This document shows positions 56,401-64,000 of a stretch of DNA of 64,000 bases, in pieces (within the stretch, counting starts at the first letter, position 1; each line of letters begins with the position of its first letter). Location: positions 168,042-232,041 of the forward strand of contig JAJTXQ010000014.1 of NCBI GenBank assembly GCA_021462855.1. The letters are read 5' to 3'. Position numbers and translations under genes: made by a program. This DNA is from Dehalococcoidia bacterium. GTDB lineage: Bacteria; Chloroflexota; Dehalococcoidia; DSTF01; JACRBR01. The notes under the pieces are model-generated. The model was not told the origin of the DNA, ran no database searches, and saw only the letters and a list, made by a program, of their open reading frames with translations.

Positions 56401-57006
56401 CTACGAGTAGCGCTCCTCCGTCCACGGGTCGCCGTGGATGTGGTAGCCGTACATCTCCCAGAACCCCGGCTTCTCGTCGTCCATGAAGACGAGACCGCGC
56501 ACCCACTTCGCGCTCTTCCAGAAGTACAGCTTCGGGACGACGAGACGGAGCGGATAGCCATGGTCCGGCGTCAGTGGCTGGCCGTTGTGCGTGTGCGCGA
56601 AGAGCACGTCGTCGCCGAGCAGCTCGCCGAGCGGGATATTCGTGGTGTATCCGCCGTAGCTGTGCACCATCACGTGTTTCGCCGATGCGAGCGGCGTCAC
56701 GCGCTTCATGAGCTCTCCGATGGTCACGCCGGTCCACTCGTTATCGAACTTGCTCCAGTGCGTCACGCAGTGGATGTCGTTCCTGAGCGTGGTCTGCGGC
56801 AGCGCCATGAACTCGTCCCACGTGAAGTGCGCTTCTTCCTCGACCTGACCGACGGCCGAGAACTTCCACGATGTGAGGTCGATCGACGGGATGCCACCGT
56901 AGTGGAGGACCGGCCAGCCCTCGGTAAGCTTCTGGCCGGGGGGCAGGCGGTCGCCGTGGCGTTCGCGGTCTTCCTTCGAACGGCGGTTGAACAGGTCGAG
57001 GGCCAT
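56401..57006 (-). CDS. Sulfite-oxidase-family molybdopterin oxidoreductase
   Basis: 201 residues of the oxidoreductase molybdopterin-binding domain: WKFSAVGQVEEEAHFTWDEF, NDIHCVTHWSKFDNEWTG where the Cys would ligate molybdenum, and LTPDHGYPLRLVVPKLYFWKSAKWV. There is no twin-arginine signal, haem domain or dimerisation domain, so it is the short cytoplasmic form. The electron partner and substrate are unknown; no molybdopterin synthesis gene lies nearby. Confidence 0.88.
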   Translation of the reverse strand: MALDLFNRRSKEDRERHGDRLPPGQKLTEGWPVLHYGGIPSIDLTSWKFSAVGQVEEEAHFTWDEFMALPQTTLRNDIHCVTHWSKFDNEWTGVTIGELMKRVTPLASAKHVMVHSYGGYTTNIPLGELLGDDVLFAHTHNGQPLTPDHGYPLRLVVPKLYFWKSAKWVRGLVFMDDEKPGFWEMYGYHIHGDPWTEERYS

Positions 57007-57108
57007 GCTCGGCGTCCCCTTTCGGTGCGGTGGTTCAGGATATCACGGCGACCGCGCGCGGACGCTTCGCGCGCGTATCAGTACCGTGACCGCGGCCTCC
57101 CGGTCGTT

Positions 57109-57693
57109 TCAGGGCAGGTCGGCGCAGACGATGCTCGGCTTGTCCTCGAAGTCGATGTAGTCGGTATCGCAGCGCTGCTCCGGCGGGATCTCGCGCTCGT
57201 AGTTGACGAAGATGCGGGCGTTCGTGCCGTCGGACTGGTACCAGTAGCCCTCCGAGTTGCCGAGAGGGTCCATCGGCACGTCGCGTCCGAGGATGTCCTT
57301 GAGCGCGCAGCCCTTGTCGTCTTCTTTGTACGCGCACAGCGTCTGGATCTGGTCGTTCGTCGTGATGTACGACCCGTGCTGCGCCTTCCACTCCTGGAGC
57401 GCGCCGATGATCAGCACGGTATCGACCTCGCGCGCGCCGTCGCGCTGCCTGGCGGAGCCGGTGAGCGGGCCGCTGGTGGGCCGCGGGCGCGGGGTGCGCT
57501 CGGCGCCGGGCGGCGTCGCCGTCGGCGGCACATAGGTGCCGCGGACGGGGGTGCCGATCGCGCCGAGGTACGGCTCGGGCCTCGCTTCGCCGCCGGTCGT
57601 CGCGTCGAGCCAGGCGACCGCGGCGAGCGCGGCCGCCAACAGCAGCACCGGCGCGGCGACGGTCAAGCGCTTATTGTCAAGAAATCGGCGCAT
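57109..57693 (-). CDS. Membrane-anchored protein with pseudopilin-G-like C-terminus
   Basis: 194 residues: basic N-terminus, one membrane helix (VAAPVLLLAAALAAVAWL), a Pro/Thr linker, then a domain with ALQEWKAQHGSYITTNDQIQ, DILGRDVPMDPLGNSEGYWYQSD and four Cys. DPLGNxxGYWYQS recalls GspG-type pseudopilin C-termini, but there is no prepilin cleavage site. ATG 57693 has GAGAGGGA upstream; a GTG upstream at 57768 lacks one. Confidence 0.65.
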   Translation of the reverse strand: MRRFLDNKRLTVAAPVLLLAAALAAVAWLDATTGGEARPEPYLGAIGTPVRGTYVPPTATPPGAERTPRPRPTSGPLTGSARQRDGAREVDTVLIIGALQEWKAQHGSYITTNDQIQTLCAYKEDDKGCALKDILGRDVPMDPLGNSEGYWYQSDGTNARIFVNYEREIPPEQRCDTDYIDFEDKPSIVCADLP

Positions 57694-57930
57694 CGTCCCT
57701 CTCGTGCGGGCACCACTATAACAACATCGCCGCGGCCCGACCGTGTCCGTCGGAGTGCGCCCGGCCATGCCGGGACGCCCTGGCCCGAGGGCGTCCGCTT
57801 GTCAAGCGGATTCTTTCGCGAAACAGGCGCTTGACGTAGCAACATCAGCGGGCGCTGTCCCGTTAGAATCGATGCAGGCCGGTGCGAGGCGCCCGGCTCA
57901 CCACCCGCGGCAACCGATGGGGGAAGAACG

Positions 57931-58782
57931 ATGCGAATCAAGATCAACCAGGTGTGGAGGGTCGCGACGGTCGGCGGGCTGCTCGCGGTGGCGATGCTCG
58001 CAGGCAGCATTGCCGGGCGCGGACCGGCGGCGCATGCCGGCAGCCCGCAGGACTGCTACATGTACGACTTGGCCGTCCAGGAGGAGCCGAACGAGCCGTG
58101 CCTGATTACGCTGACCAAGGAACTGATGAGCGACAGCACCGCCGAAGTCGGCGACACGGTGACCTTCCGGATTACCGTGACAAACGACGGCTGGGTCCCG
58201 CTCGATGGCATGGTCGTCGTCGACACGTTCGACAGCTCGAAGCTGGAGTTCACCAGCGCCGACCCGGCGCCGACCGGCGTCGACGACGGGATGCTGTACT
58301 GGGAACTGCCTGACCCGGACGACGATGAGGATCCGGTGTGGGAGTATGGCGACTCCCAGACGATCACCGTCCGCTTCGAGGCGTCGGATGAGACCGAGGG
58401 CACGCAGAACTGCGCCGTCGCCGGCGCCGTCGTCGCGCAGGAGCAGCCGGAGGGCGATATCTCCGCCGCGCAGGAGTTCGAAATCGACGTCGAGAGCGAA
58501 GAGGACTGCGCCCGCCTGCAGATCGACGAGCGCAAGCGCCGCGACCGCGACCCCACCGCCACGCCGACCGAGCAGCCGGACACGCCCGAGCCGACGGCCT
58601 CGCCGGTGGTGACGGTGCTGCCCGCGACCGTCGTGCCGACGCCGCCCGCCGGCGTGGTGCTGCCGGACACGGGCACCGGCCCCGGCAACGACTCCGGCGC
58701 GAACAACGGGCTCGTCATCCTTGCCGCGGTCGGCTCGGCGATCATCGCCGGCAGCGCCCTGCGGCTCCGGAAGTCGCGCTAG
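57931..58782 (+). CDS. Surface protein with DUF11-like domain and LPDTG sorting-type signal
   Basis: 283 residues: signal peptide (GLLAVAMLAGSIAG to AHA), a DUF11-like beta-sandwich (AEVGDTVTFRITVTNDGWVPLDGMVVVD), an acidic stretch, a linker of PTATP/PEPTASP, then VVLPDTGTGPG followed by a hydrophobic helix (ILAAVGSAIIAGSALRL) and a basic tail. The last three parts form a sortase-type signal. A strong terminator follows. No sortase gene is in the window. Confidence 0.78.
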   Translation: MRIKINQVWRVATVGGLLAVAMLAGSIAGRGPAAHAGSPQDCYMYDLAVQEEPNEPCLITLTKELMSDSTAEVGDTVTFRITVTNDGWVPLDGMVVVDTFDSSKLEFTSADPAPTGVDDGMLYWELPDPDDDEDPVWEYGDSQTITVRFEASDETEGTQNCAVAGAVVAQEQPEGDISAAQEFEIDVESEEDCARLQIDERKRRDRDPTATPTEQPDTPEPTASPVVTVLPATVVPTPPAGVVLPDTGTGPGNDSGANNGLVILAAVGSAIIAGSALRLRKSR

Positions 58783-58806
58783 CCCGCGAACCACGAGCAA
58801 TTGAGC

Positions 58807-58834
58807 GAGAGCGGGGCTGTGCAGCCCCGCTCTC
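58807..58834 (+). terminator. Rho-independent-like terminator
   Basis: GAGAGCGGGGCTG (58807-58819) pairs perfectly with CAGCCCCGCTCTC (58822-58834), then GTTTGT. It ends the LPDTG-protein transcript. Confidence 0.8.
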
Positions 58835-58910
58835 CGTTTGTCGCCGGGGTGGTGCGTGCTACCGTAGGACATCGCAGGCACCGCTCGCTCGGCCGGAGGG
58901 ATGAGGGCGC

Positions 58911-59903
58911 ATGGCACGCAAGATCTTCGACATCCACATGCACTTCCCGCGCAACTGGGAGCAGCCCGACGCACCGGCGCGGCCGCTCGTCGAGAACCTG
59001 TACGCGCGCGCGAAGGAGGCCGGCCTCACGAAGGCGAACCTGCTGTGCGGCGGGCGCTTCGGCATCCCGCACGAGGACGCGATCAAGCACGCGCTCCGGC
59101 ACGAGGACCTGTTCATCCCGACGGCCATGATCGACCCCGAGACGACGACGCCGGCGCGCCTCCACGAACTGCGCGACATGGGCTACCGCGGGCTGAAGAT
59201 GATCGGCGTGCGCCGCGAATACGACTGCGAGGACTACTGGCCCGTGTACCAGGCCGCGCAGGAGTTCGACTGGCCGATCCTGCTGCACATGGGCGTGATC
59301 GGCGGCGGGCTCGATTATTCGCTCACGCACCCGCGCCGCGACCCGGCGGCCGCGCAGGCATACGTCCGCTGGATGGACGCGAAGTTCTCGTACAACGTCT
59401 CGGCGATGCGCATGCGGCCGTTCCATCTCGACACGATCGCCAACAACTTCCCGCGCCTGAAGCTGATCGGCGCGCACCTCGGCGGCACGGGCAACTACGA
59501 CGAGGCGGCGTCCGTCGCGCGCTGGCGGCACAACGTGTACTTCGACTTCAGCGGCGGCACCACGATCGAGCGGCACGCCGTCGAGCGGCGCCTGATCGGC
59601 CACGAGATCGGCTACGAGAAGCTGATCTTTGGCTCGGACACGCAGCCGGACCGCATCGCCGACCACATCCGCCGCTGGGACACGATCTTCGACCTGCTCG
59701 ATGTGCCGGACGACGCCCGCGACCGGCTGTGGTGGTCGAACGGCGCCGAGTTGTACGGCTACGAACCGCGTCCGTGGCTCCCCGAGCCGGCAAAGGCGCG
59801 CGCCCGCGCCATCCGCGTCAGCGCGAACGGCAAGAACCCCGCGCAGACCGCCCGGCGAAAGCCGGGAACCCGGACGTCCGCGGGCAAGCCTCGCAAGCGC
59901 TAG
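58911..59903 (+). CDS. Amidohydrolase family 2 (TIM-barrel metal hydrolase)
   Basis: 330 residues: metal-binding IFDIHMHFPRNW at the N-terminus, ILLHMGVIGGG, KLIGAHLGGTGNY (His) and KLIFGSDTQPDR (Asp). These are the markers of amidohydrolase-related decarboxylases and hydrolases. The C-terminal 45 residues are a basic, disordered tail (ARAIRVSANGKNPAQTA) not usual for the family. ATG 58911 has GGAGGGATGAGGG upstream. Single gene between two terminators; substrate unknown. Confidence 0.85.
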   Translation: MARKIFDIHMHFPRNWEQPDAPARPLVENLYARAKEAGLTKANLLCGGRFGIPHEDAIKHALRHEDLFIPTAMIDPETTTPARLHELRDMGYRGLKMIGVRREYDCEDYWPVYQAAQEFDWPILLHMGVIGGGLDYSLTHPRRDPAAAQAYVRWMDAKFSYNVSAMRMRPFHLDTIANNFPRLKLIGAHLGGTGNYDEAASVARWRHNVYFDFSGGTTIERHAVERRLIGHEIGYEKLIFGSDTQPDRIADHIRRWDTIFDLLDVPDDARDRLWWSNGAELYGYEPRPWLPEPAKARARAIRVSANGKNPAQTARRKPGTRTSAGKPRKR

Positions 59904-59996
59904 GCAGCTTCACATCCAGATTCGCGGGACATCCCGCAATTGACACCCCCGGAAATGCGCCGGTAAGATCGGCACGTCCTTAGTGGACAACGCTCA

Positions 59997-60014
59997 CGCC
60001 CCGGATACGGGGCG
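59997..60014 (+). terminator. Short hairpin terminator
   Basis: CGCCCC (59997-60002), loop GGATAC, GGGGCG (60009-60014), then TTCGTGTTGTT. Probably ends the amidohydrolase transcript. Confidence 0.5.
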
Positions 60015-60038
60015 TTCGTGTTGTTCCGGACGGTACGC

Positions 60039-60869
60039 ATGGCCACATCATCGACGCTTGAACGCAGCGCCGCACCCGCGGGCGATGCGCCGGTCGCGGC
60101 GCCCGGTGCGCCGCGCATCTCTCGCGCCGGCCGCATCCCGCTGCTCGCGCTCGTCTTCTGCCTCGGCCTGGCGTTCTTCATCTCGATCGACCAGCCATGG
60201 CTGCTGCTCGCGCTGACCGTGCTCATGGCGCTCGGCGCCGACGGCATCATCCGCTCGCACCCCGGCGGCGACTTCCGGACGCCGGCCGACACGTCGCCGT
60301 ACCTGTTCGTGCCGGTGCTGTTCACCATCTCCGCCGGCCTGTTCCTGGAGGACGTGATCCTCGGCTACTGGGCGGTGCCCGCCGTGGCCGGCGCCGGCGT
60401 GCTGATGGGCGCGGCGCTGTACGCCGAGCACGTCTCCGTCGAGCCGGCGAGCCCGTCGTTCCCGCTCGCCCGGTTCGTGCTGAACGTCATCACGTACCTC
60501 ACGGCATTCGGCTTCTACGCCGTGGTGTACGGCTTCGATGTCGACCTCGCGCCTGCGGCGATCTCCGTGGGCCTGGTCAGCATGCTGCTGGCGATCGAGA
60601 TCTTCCGCGAAGCGGAGGCCGACCCCGTGCGCGCGCTCGTCTTCGCCGCGGTCATCGGGGTGATCGTCGGGGAAGCACGCTGGGTGTTGTACTTCATCCC
60701 GCTCGATGGTTTCCTCGCGGGCGTCTTCCTGCTGCTCGCGTTTTACCTGACCACGGGCATCATCTCCCACTACCTGACGGACCACCTCGACCGCGCCGTG
60801 ATCGCGGAATTCACGCTCGTGACGGCCGCGGGGCTGGCGATCGTCGTTGGCGGTCGCATCCTGGGCTGA
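60039..60869 (+). CDS. Hypothetical multi-pass membrane protein
   Basis: 276 residues with about eight hydrophobic segments (LLALVFCLGLAFFISI, LLALTVLMALGADGII, LFVPVLFTISAGLFLE, VLNVITYLTAFGFYAVVYG and others). It recalls the DUF5656 family of Chloroflexota, an uncertain memory-based match. No catalytic motif is visible. ATG 60039 is preferred over a GTG/TTG at about 60015-60018. Followed two bases later by the DUF429-like gene, so the two are probably co-transcribed. Confidence 0.65.
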   Translation: MATSSTLERSAAPAGDAPVAAPGAPRISRAGRIPLLALVFCLGLAFFISIDQPWLLLALTVLMALGADGIIRSHPGGDFRTPADTSPYLFVPVLFTISAGLFLEDVILGYWAVPAVAGAGVLMGAALYAEHVSVEPASPSFPLARFVLNVITYLTAFGFYAVVYGFDVDLAPAAISVGLVSMLLAIEIFREAEADPVRALVFAAVIGVIVGEARWVLYFIPLDGFLAGVFLLLAFYLTTGIISHYLTDHLDRAVIAEFTLVTAAGLAIVVGGRILG

Positions 60870-60871
60870 CC

Positions 60872-61528
60872 GTGCCCCGGTACCTCGGCATCGACCTCGC
60901 GGGCGACGGGCGGGCATCGGGCTATGCGGTGCTCGACGAGCAGGCGCGCGTGATCGCGTGCGGCGCTGCACCGGACGACGCGGCGATCGTCGCGCTCGCC
61001 GCACGGCATGGCGCGACGACCGTCGCAATCGACTGCCCGCTGGGCCTGCCGGAAGGGCTGTGCTGCCTTGACCCGGCGTGCGGGTGCGCGCCAGCGAACG
61101 CGCCCGGCATACGCCAAAGCGAACTCGCCGTCCGCGCGCTCGGCTACGGCCTGTACCACACGACGAAGCGCACGATCATTCGCGGGCTCGTCGAGCGCGG
61201 GATGCGCCTGCGCCCGCTGATCGAGGCGCAGGGTGCGCTGGTGATCGAGGTCTATCCCTATGCGACAAAGGCGATGCTCTTCGGCCGGCGGATGCCGAAG
61301 AAGACGACGCCCGAGGGGCGCCGCTGGCTGCTTGCGCGGCTATCGGCGGGCCTGCGCGGGCTCGACATGGCACGCGCGTACTCGCACGACGAACTGGATG
61401 CGCTCGCCGCGGCGTGGACCGCGCTGATGTACGCGCGCGGCGACGCGGTCGCCCTCGGCGACGCGCGCGAGGGGGAGATCATCGTGCCTCGCGTGTCACG
61501 TGCGCCGGCGCTACCGCCGGCCGGCTAA
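60872..61528 (+). CDS. DUF429 family protein (RNase H-like fold, predicted nuclease)
   Basis: 218 residues: RYLGIDLAGDGRASGYAVL with the first acidic residue of an RNase H-like site, VAIDCPLGLPEG as the second acidic block, VIEVYPYATKAMLFGR and YSHDELDALAAAWTALMYARG as the third. This is the DUF429 pattern; its biochemical role is not established. GTG 60872 follows the preceding stop by two bases. Its 3' end overlaps that of the convergent DUF4342-like gene by 18 bases. Confidence 0.82.
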   Translation: MPRYLGIDLAGDGRASGYAVLDEQARVIACGAAPDDAAIVALAARHGATTVAIDCPLGLPEGLCCLDPACGCAPANAPGIRQSELAVRALGYGLYHTTKRTIIRGLVERGMRLRPLIEAQGALVIEVYPYATKAMLFGRRMPKKTTPEGRRWLLARLSAGLRGLDMARAYSHDELDALAAAWTALMYARGDAVALGDAREGEIIVPRVSRAPALPPAG

Positions 61529-61765
61529 CGCCATCTCCGGCCGCTCAACCTCGACCGTGCAGTGCGCAAGGAGCGCGGCGAGCGCGCCGATCGCCGCGAG
61601 CACCGGCGCGGAACCGTGGCTGATGGCGCCCGGCGTAAGCGGGAACTCCGCCACCGTGCGCCCCTCGCTCCGGATGATGATGCGGCGAGCGTGCCCTTCG
61701 TGGATGATGCACTTGACGCGATCCAGCACCTGCGAGCCTTCGAGTTCGAACGATTCGTACCGCAT
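61511..61765 (-). CDS. DUF4342-like small protein
   Basis: 84 residues: QVLDRVKCIIHEGHARRIII, GRTVAEFPLTPG, PVLAAIGALAALLAHCTVEVER. These match the DUF4342 pattern of an amphipathic N-terminus with a hydrophobic C-terminal helix. Function unknown. ATG 61765 has GGGAGG 7 bases upstream. Convergent with the DUF429-like gene. Confidence 0.75.
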   Translation of the reverse strand: MRYESFELEGSQVLDRVKCIIHEGHARRIIIRSEGRTVAEFPLTPGAISHGSAPVLAAIGALAALLAHCTVEVERPEMALAGRR

Positions 61766-61896
61766 CGCCGTTCCTCCCGGCGCTCCCCCGTGGGGTCCGC
61801 GCGCTGCCGTCGCGCGTTGCCTCCGCATCTTCATGCTACGTCCGCTGCGGGGCCGATGTACGTGCCGTTGGATGTGTTTCAGATCCGTATCGATTG

Positions 61897-63558
61897 TCAA
61901 TGCCGCCGCGGTCGATCGAGGATCAGGAGACGCACGCCGATGACGAGCAGCGCGATCATCCCGGCCGCGAACCATGCCGGCGCGATGATGTGCCAGCCTG
62001 GCGGCTCCCACGCGGCGAGCACGACCGGCAGCCCCATGATGAAGGCCGCCGCGATGATCGCCAGCGCCAGCCGCGTGATCATGCGGTTCGTGCGCTCCAG
62101 CGCCTCGTGCAGGTCGCGGTGGCGCAGCGCCACCTCGAACTCGCCGCGGTCGAGCCGCGCGGCGATGCGCCGCACCTGCCCGGGCAGGGATGCGCCGAGC
62201 TCGACCGTGTCGCCTGCGGCGCGGATCGCGCGGCGGCCCCACTTCCGCGGGTTGAGCATCGCCGACGCCGCGCGCTCCACGAACGGCTCGGCGACGGCCG
62301 CGGCATTGAACGAGGGATCGAGGTGGCGCCACAGCCCCTCGCTCATGCCGACGGTCTTGAGCACGAGCGCAAGCTCGGCCGGCAGCTGCAGGCGGTGGCG
62401 ATGCACGATCGCCATCACATCATTGATGTACTCGGTGAGACTGAACTGGTCGACCGGCAGCCCGTAGTAGCGGTCGAGGACGTGCTGCACGTCGCGGCGC
62501 ACCGCCTCGCGCGCGCCGGGTGATCGCAGGATGCCGAGCTGCTCCATCTCGTCGGTGATGGCGGTGGCGTCCCGGGCGATCGTCGCGACGAAGAGCGCGA
62601 GGAGCGCGTGGCGCAGCTCGTCATTCATCAGCCCCGTCATGCCGAAGTCGAGCATGCCGATGCGGCCGTCGGCCAGGACGAGGAAGTTCCCGGCGTGCGG
62701 GTCAGCGTGGTAGAAACCCTCCTCGAACACCTGCTTCATCAGCACCTCGGCCATCGTGCGGGCGAGCGCGCGGCGATCCACGCCGGCGGCATCGAGCGCG
62801 GCGACATCGGCGATGCTGATGCCGTCGATGCGGTCCATCACCAGCACTGCGGGCGTCGTCACATCCCAGAAGACGCGCGGGATGAGCACGCGCGGTTCCT
62901 CGGCGAGGATCGTGCGCAGGCGGTCGGCATTGCGCCCCTCGCGCACATAGTCGAGCTCCGCGCGCAGGGTCCAGGAGAACTCGTCCACGAGCGCGACGAT
63001 GTCGTATGCGGGGTCGAGCAGCTCGGTCTTCGCGGCGCGCCGGGCCAGGTCGGCGAGGATCGCGAGGTCGAGCGTCACCTGCTCCAGCACTCCGGGCTTG
63101 CGCACCTTCACGGCGACGCGGGTGCCGTCGGGCAGCGTCGCGGCGTGCACCTGGCCGATCGACGCTCCCGCCAGCGGTGTCTCATCGAACGTGGCGAAGA
63201 CCTCGGAGCACGGCCGCCCGAGCTCCGCTTCGATGATGGCGACGACCGCCGGTGTCTCGACCGGCGGCACGCGGTCGCGCAGCTTCTCGAGCTCGGCGAT
63301 GTACTCCGGCGGGACCAAGTCGGGACGGGTGCTGAGGATCTGGCCGAGCTTGATCGCCGCGGCGCCGAGCTCCTCGAGGGCGAGGCGCAGGTGGACCGCC
63401 GGCGTCGCCGCGCCGGCCGGCGAAGGGTCGCCGCGCCGCAGCGGGTTGATGCGGTCGAGCCCGAGCCGCGCGGCGATCGCGCCCATCCCGTGGCGGGTGA
63501 GCGTCGTCGCGACCTCGCGGTAGCGGTGGCGGCGGTCAGACGCGGGCAGGCCGATCAC
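61897..63558 (-). CDS. ABC1/UbiB-family atypical kinase
   Basis: 553 residues: the KxGQ motif in AAAIKLGQILSTRPDLVP, an Ala-rich nucleotide loop (LAGASIGQVHAATL), VAVKVRKPG, catalytic YHADPHAGNFLVL and GMLDFGMTG. Two membrane helices close the C-terminus (LALAIIAAAFIMGLPVVLAA and IAPAWFAAGMIALLVIG), as in UbiB. Family members support isoprenoid-quinone synthesis or lipid handling rather than classic protein phosphorylation. The start is ATG 63558. Family markers are intact. Confidence 0.92.
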   Translation of the reverse strand: MIGLPASDRRHRYREVATTLTRHGMGAIAARLGLDRINPLRRGDPSPAGAATPAVHLRLALEELGAAAIKLGQILSTRPDLVPPEYIAELEKLRDRVPPVETPAVVAIIEAELGRPCSEVFATFDETPLAGASIGQVHAATLPDGTRVAVKVRKPGVLEQVTLDLAILADLARRAAKTELLDPAYDIVALVDEFSWTLRAELDYVREGRNADRLRTILAEEPRVLIPRVFWDVTTPAVLVMDRIDGISIADVAALDAAGVDRRALARTMAEVLMKQVFEEGFYHADPHAGNFLVLADGRIGMLDFGMTGLMNDELRHALLALFVATIARDATAITDEMEQLGILRSPGAREAVRRDVQHVLDRYYGLPVDQFSLTEYINDVMAIVHRHRLQLPAELALVLKTVGMSEGLWRHLDPSFNAAAVAEPFVERAASAMLNPRKWGRRAIRAAGDTVELGASLPGQVRRIAARLDRGEFEVALRHRDLHEALERTNRMITRLALAIIAAAFIMGLPVVLAAWEPPGWHIIAPAWFAAGMIALLVIGVRLLILDRPRRH

Positions 63559-63610
63559 GGGCGGCGCCTCCGCTGCCAGTATGGTGCGCCGTCCGCGGGA
63601 AGGGGTAGGG

Positions 63611-64000
63611 CTACCCCGACAGCGCGCGGCGCCTGGTTTCCTGCGCGCGTTCGGCGGCGAGACGCTCGAGCCCTTCCTGCTCGCCGCCGACGAACGTCAT
63701 CGCCGCGGCGATGGCATGGTGGCCGGCCTCGTCGGCGATCAGGCGGTGCATCTCCCGGCCAACCCAGCGATAGGCGGCGTGACCCTGGGGCGTCGTGCGC
63801 AGCTCGATGAGGTGCATCGCCTCGCGCGCGTTCATGTGCATGTAGAAGCGGATGCGGTGGGCCATCGGCACGGCGTACGGCGCGATCTCGCGCAGGCCGC
63901 CGCCGGCGAGCGCGCGGTACAGCGATGCGCCGCGCTCCATGACCTCGTCCCAGCGCGCCGCGCCGCCGCAGGCGGCCACTTCCTCCGGCACGTCGTAGCC
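63611..64000 (-). CDS. thyX: Flavin-dependent thymidylate synthase-like protein, partial
   Basis: About 130 C-terminal residues are visible, and the frame continues past the right edge. PMAHRIRFYMHMNAREAMHLIELRTTPQGHAAYRWV resembles the ThyX region where His/Arg residues hold FAD and dUMP. The catalytic RHRxxS motif would lie outside the window if this is one of two ThyX-like domains. ThyX methylates dUMP to dTMP using methylene-tetrahydrofolate and FAD. The call rests on one block, so it is moderate. Confidence 0.6.
   Translation of the reverse strand, partial: GYDVPEEVAACGGAARWDEVMERGASLYRALAGGGLREIAPYAVPMAHRIRFYMHMNAREAMHLIELRTTPQGHAAYRWVGREMHRLIADEAGHHAIAAAMTFVGGEQEGLERLAAERAQETRRRALSG

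Noticed and set aside
54422-56410. 662-codon plus-strand open frame
   Set aside because: It spans two convincing membrane-protein genes on the other strand and encodes charged low-complexity sequence.

Overview
This 64 kb window comes from a GC-rich bacterial chromosome. My best guess is Chloroflexota, possibly a Dehalococcoidia-like lineage. The reasons are lipoproteins and surface proteins with proline/threonine linkers (PTATPT type), a delta-60 repeat protein, a RIO-type kinase, several start codons placed directly behind a -10 box (probable leaderless mRNAs), and frequent GTG/TTG starts. An actinobacterial origin cannot be excluded from sequence alone. There is no rRNA or CRISPR array, and one tRNA.

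Region 1 (1-19.9 kb) is a surface-glycan locus. It holds glycosyltransferases of families GT2 and GT4, an ABC-2 exporter, four copies of one unusual methyltransferase domain (two in one polypeptide), a polyprenyl-phosphate sugar transferase, and a CDP-glucose pathway pair (cytidylyltransferase plus 4,6-dehydratase). It also holds two APH-like kinases and a secreted delta-60 repeat protein. Genes are packed with 1-4 base ATGA/GTGA/TTGA overlaps. A short SARP-type regulator (OmpR-like DNA-binding domain plus BTAD) closes the locus. Four promoters, one in front of each transcription unit, share the layout TTAACTGG-N3-TTAACNNN-N7/8-TASNNT, an 11-bp-period direct repeat just above a -10 box, which is the layout SARPs use. 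The locus therefore looks like one regulon.

Region 2 (20-28.3 kb) holds a decayed signalling-protein fragment and an ArsM-like methyltransferase. The methyltransferase has an in-frame TGA at the usual Cys codon, directly followed by a hairpin with SECIS geometry, so it is a candidate selenoprotein. Next comes a sugar/hydroxyacid operon (DUF2264, D-2-hydroxyacid dehydrogenase, TIM-barrel isomerase), then a GH5 endoglycoceramidase-like lipoprotein and a URO-D-family protein.

Region 3 (28.52-43.65 kb) is an integrated element in tRNA-Trp, bounded by 45-bp direct repeats of the tRNA 3' half. It carries a tyrosine integrase, an excisionase-like HTH protein, a RepA-like ATPase, small Cys-rich proteins, a pilin-like and a lipoprotein gene, and a type I restriction operon (hsdM, hsdS, hsdR) with a fused GmrSD-type (DUF262-DUF1524) gene between hsdS and hsdR. 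Paired GCTGACT repeats near both ends look like integrase arm sites.

Region 4 (43.7-64 kb) is ordinary chromosome: a glycerophosphodiesterase, a ceramidase-like protein, a RIO kinase, a protoporphyrinogen-oxidase-like flavoprotein, an endonuclease V fused to a pyrophosphatase-like domain, prfB with its programmed frameshift, a membrane glycosyltransferase, a CDP-alcohol phosphatidyltransferase, a molybdopterin oxidoreductase, an LPDTG-anchored surface protein, an amidohydrolase, a UbiB-like kinase and the end of a probable thyX.
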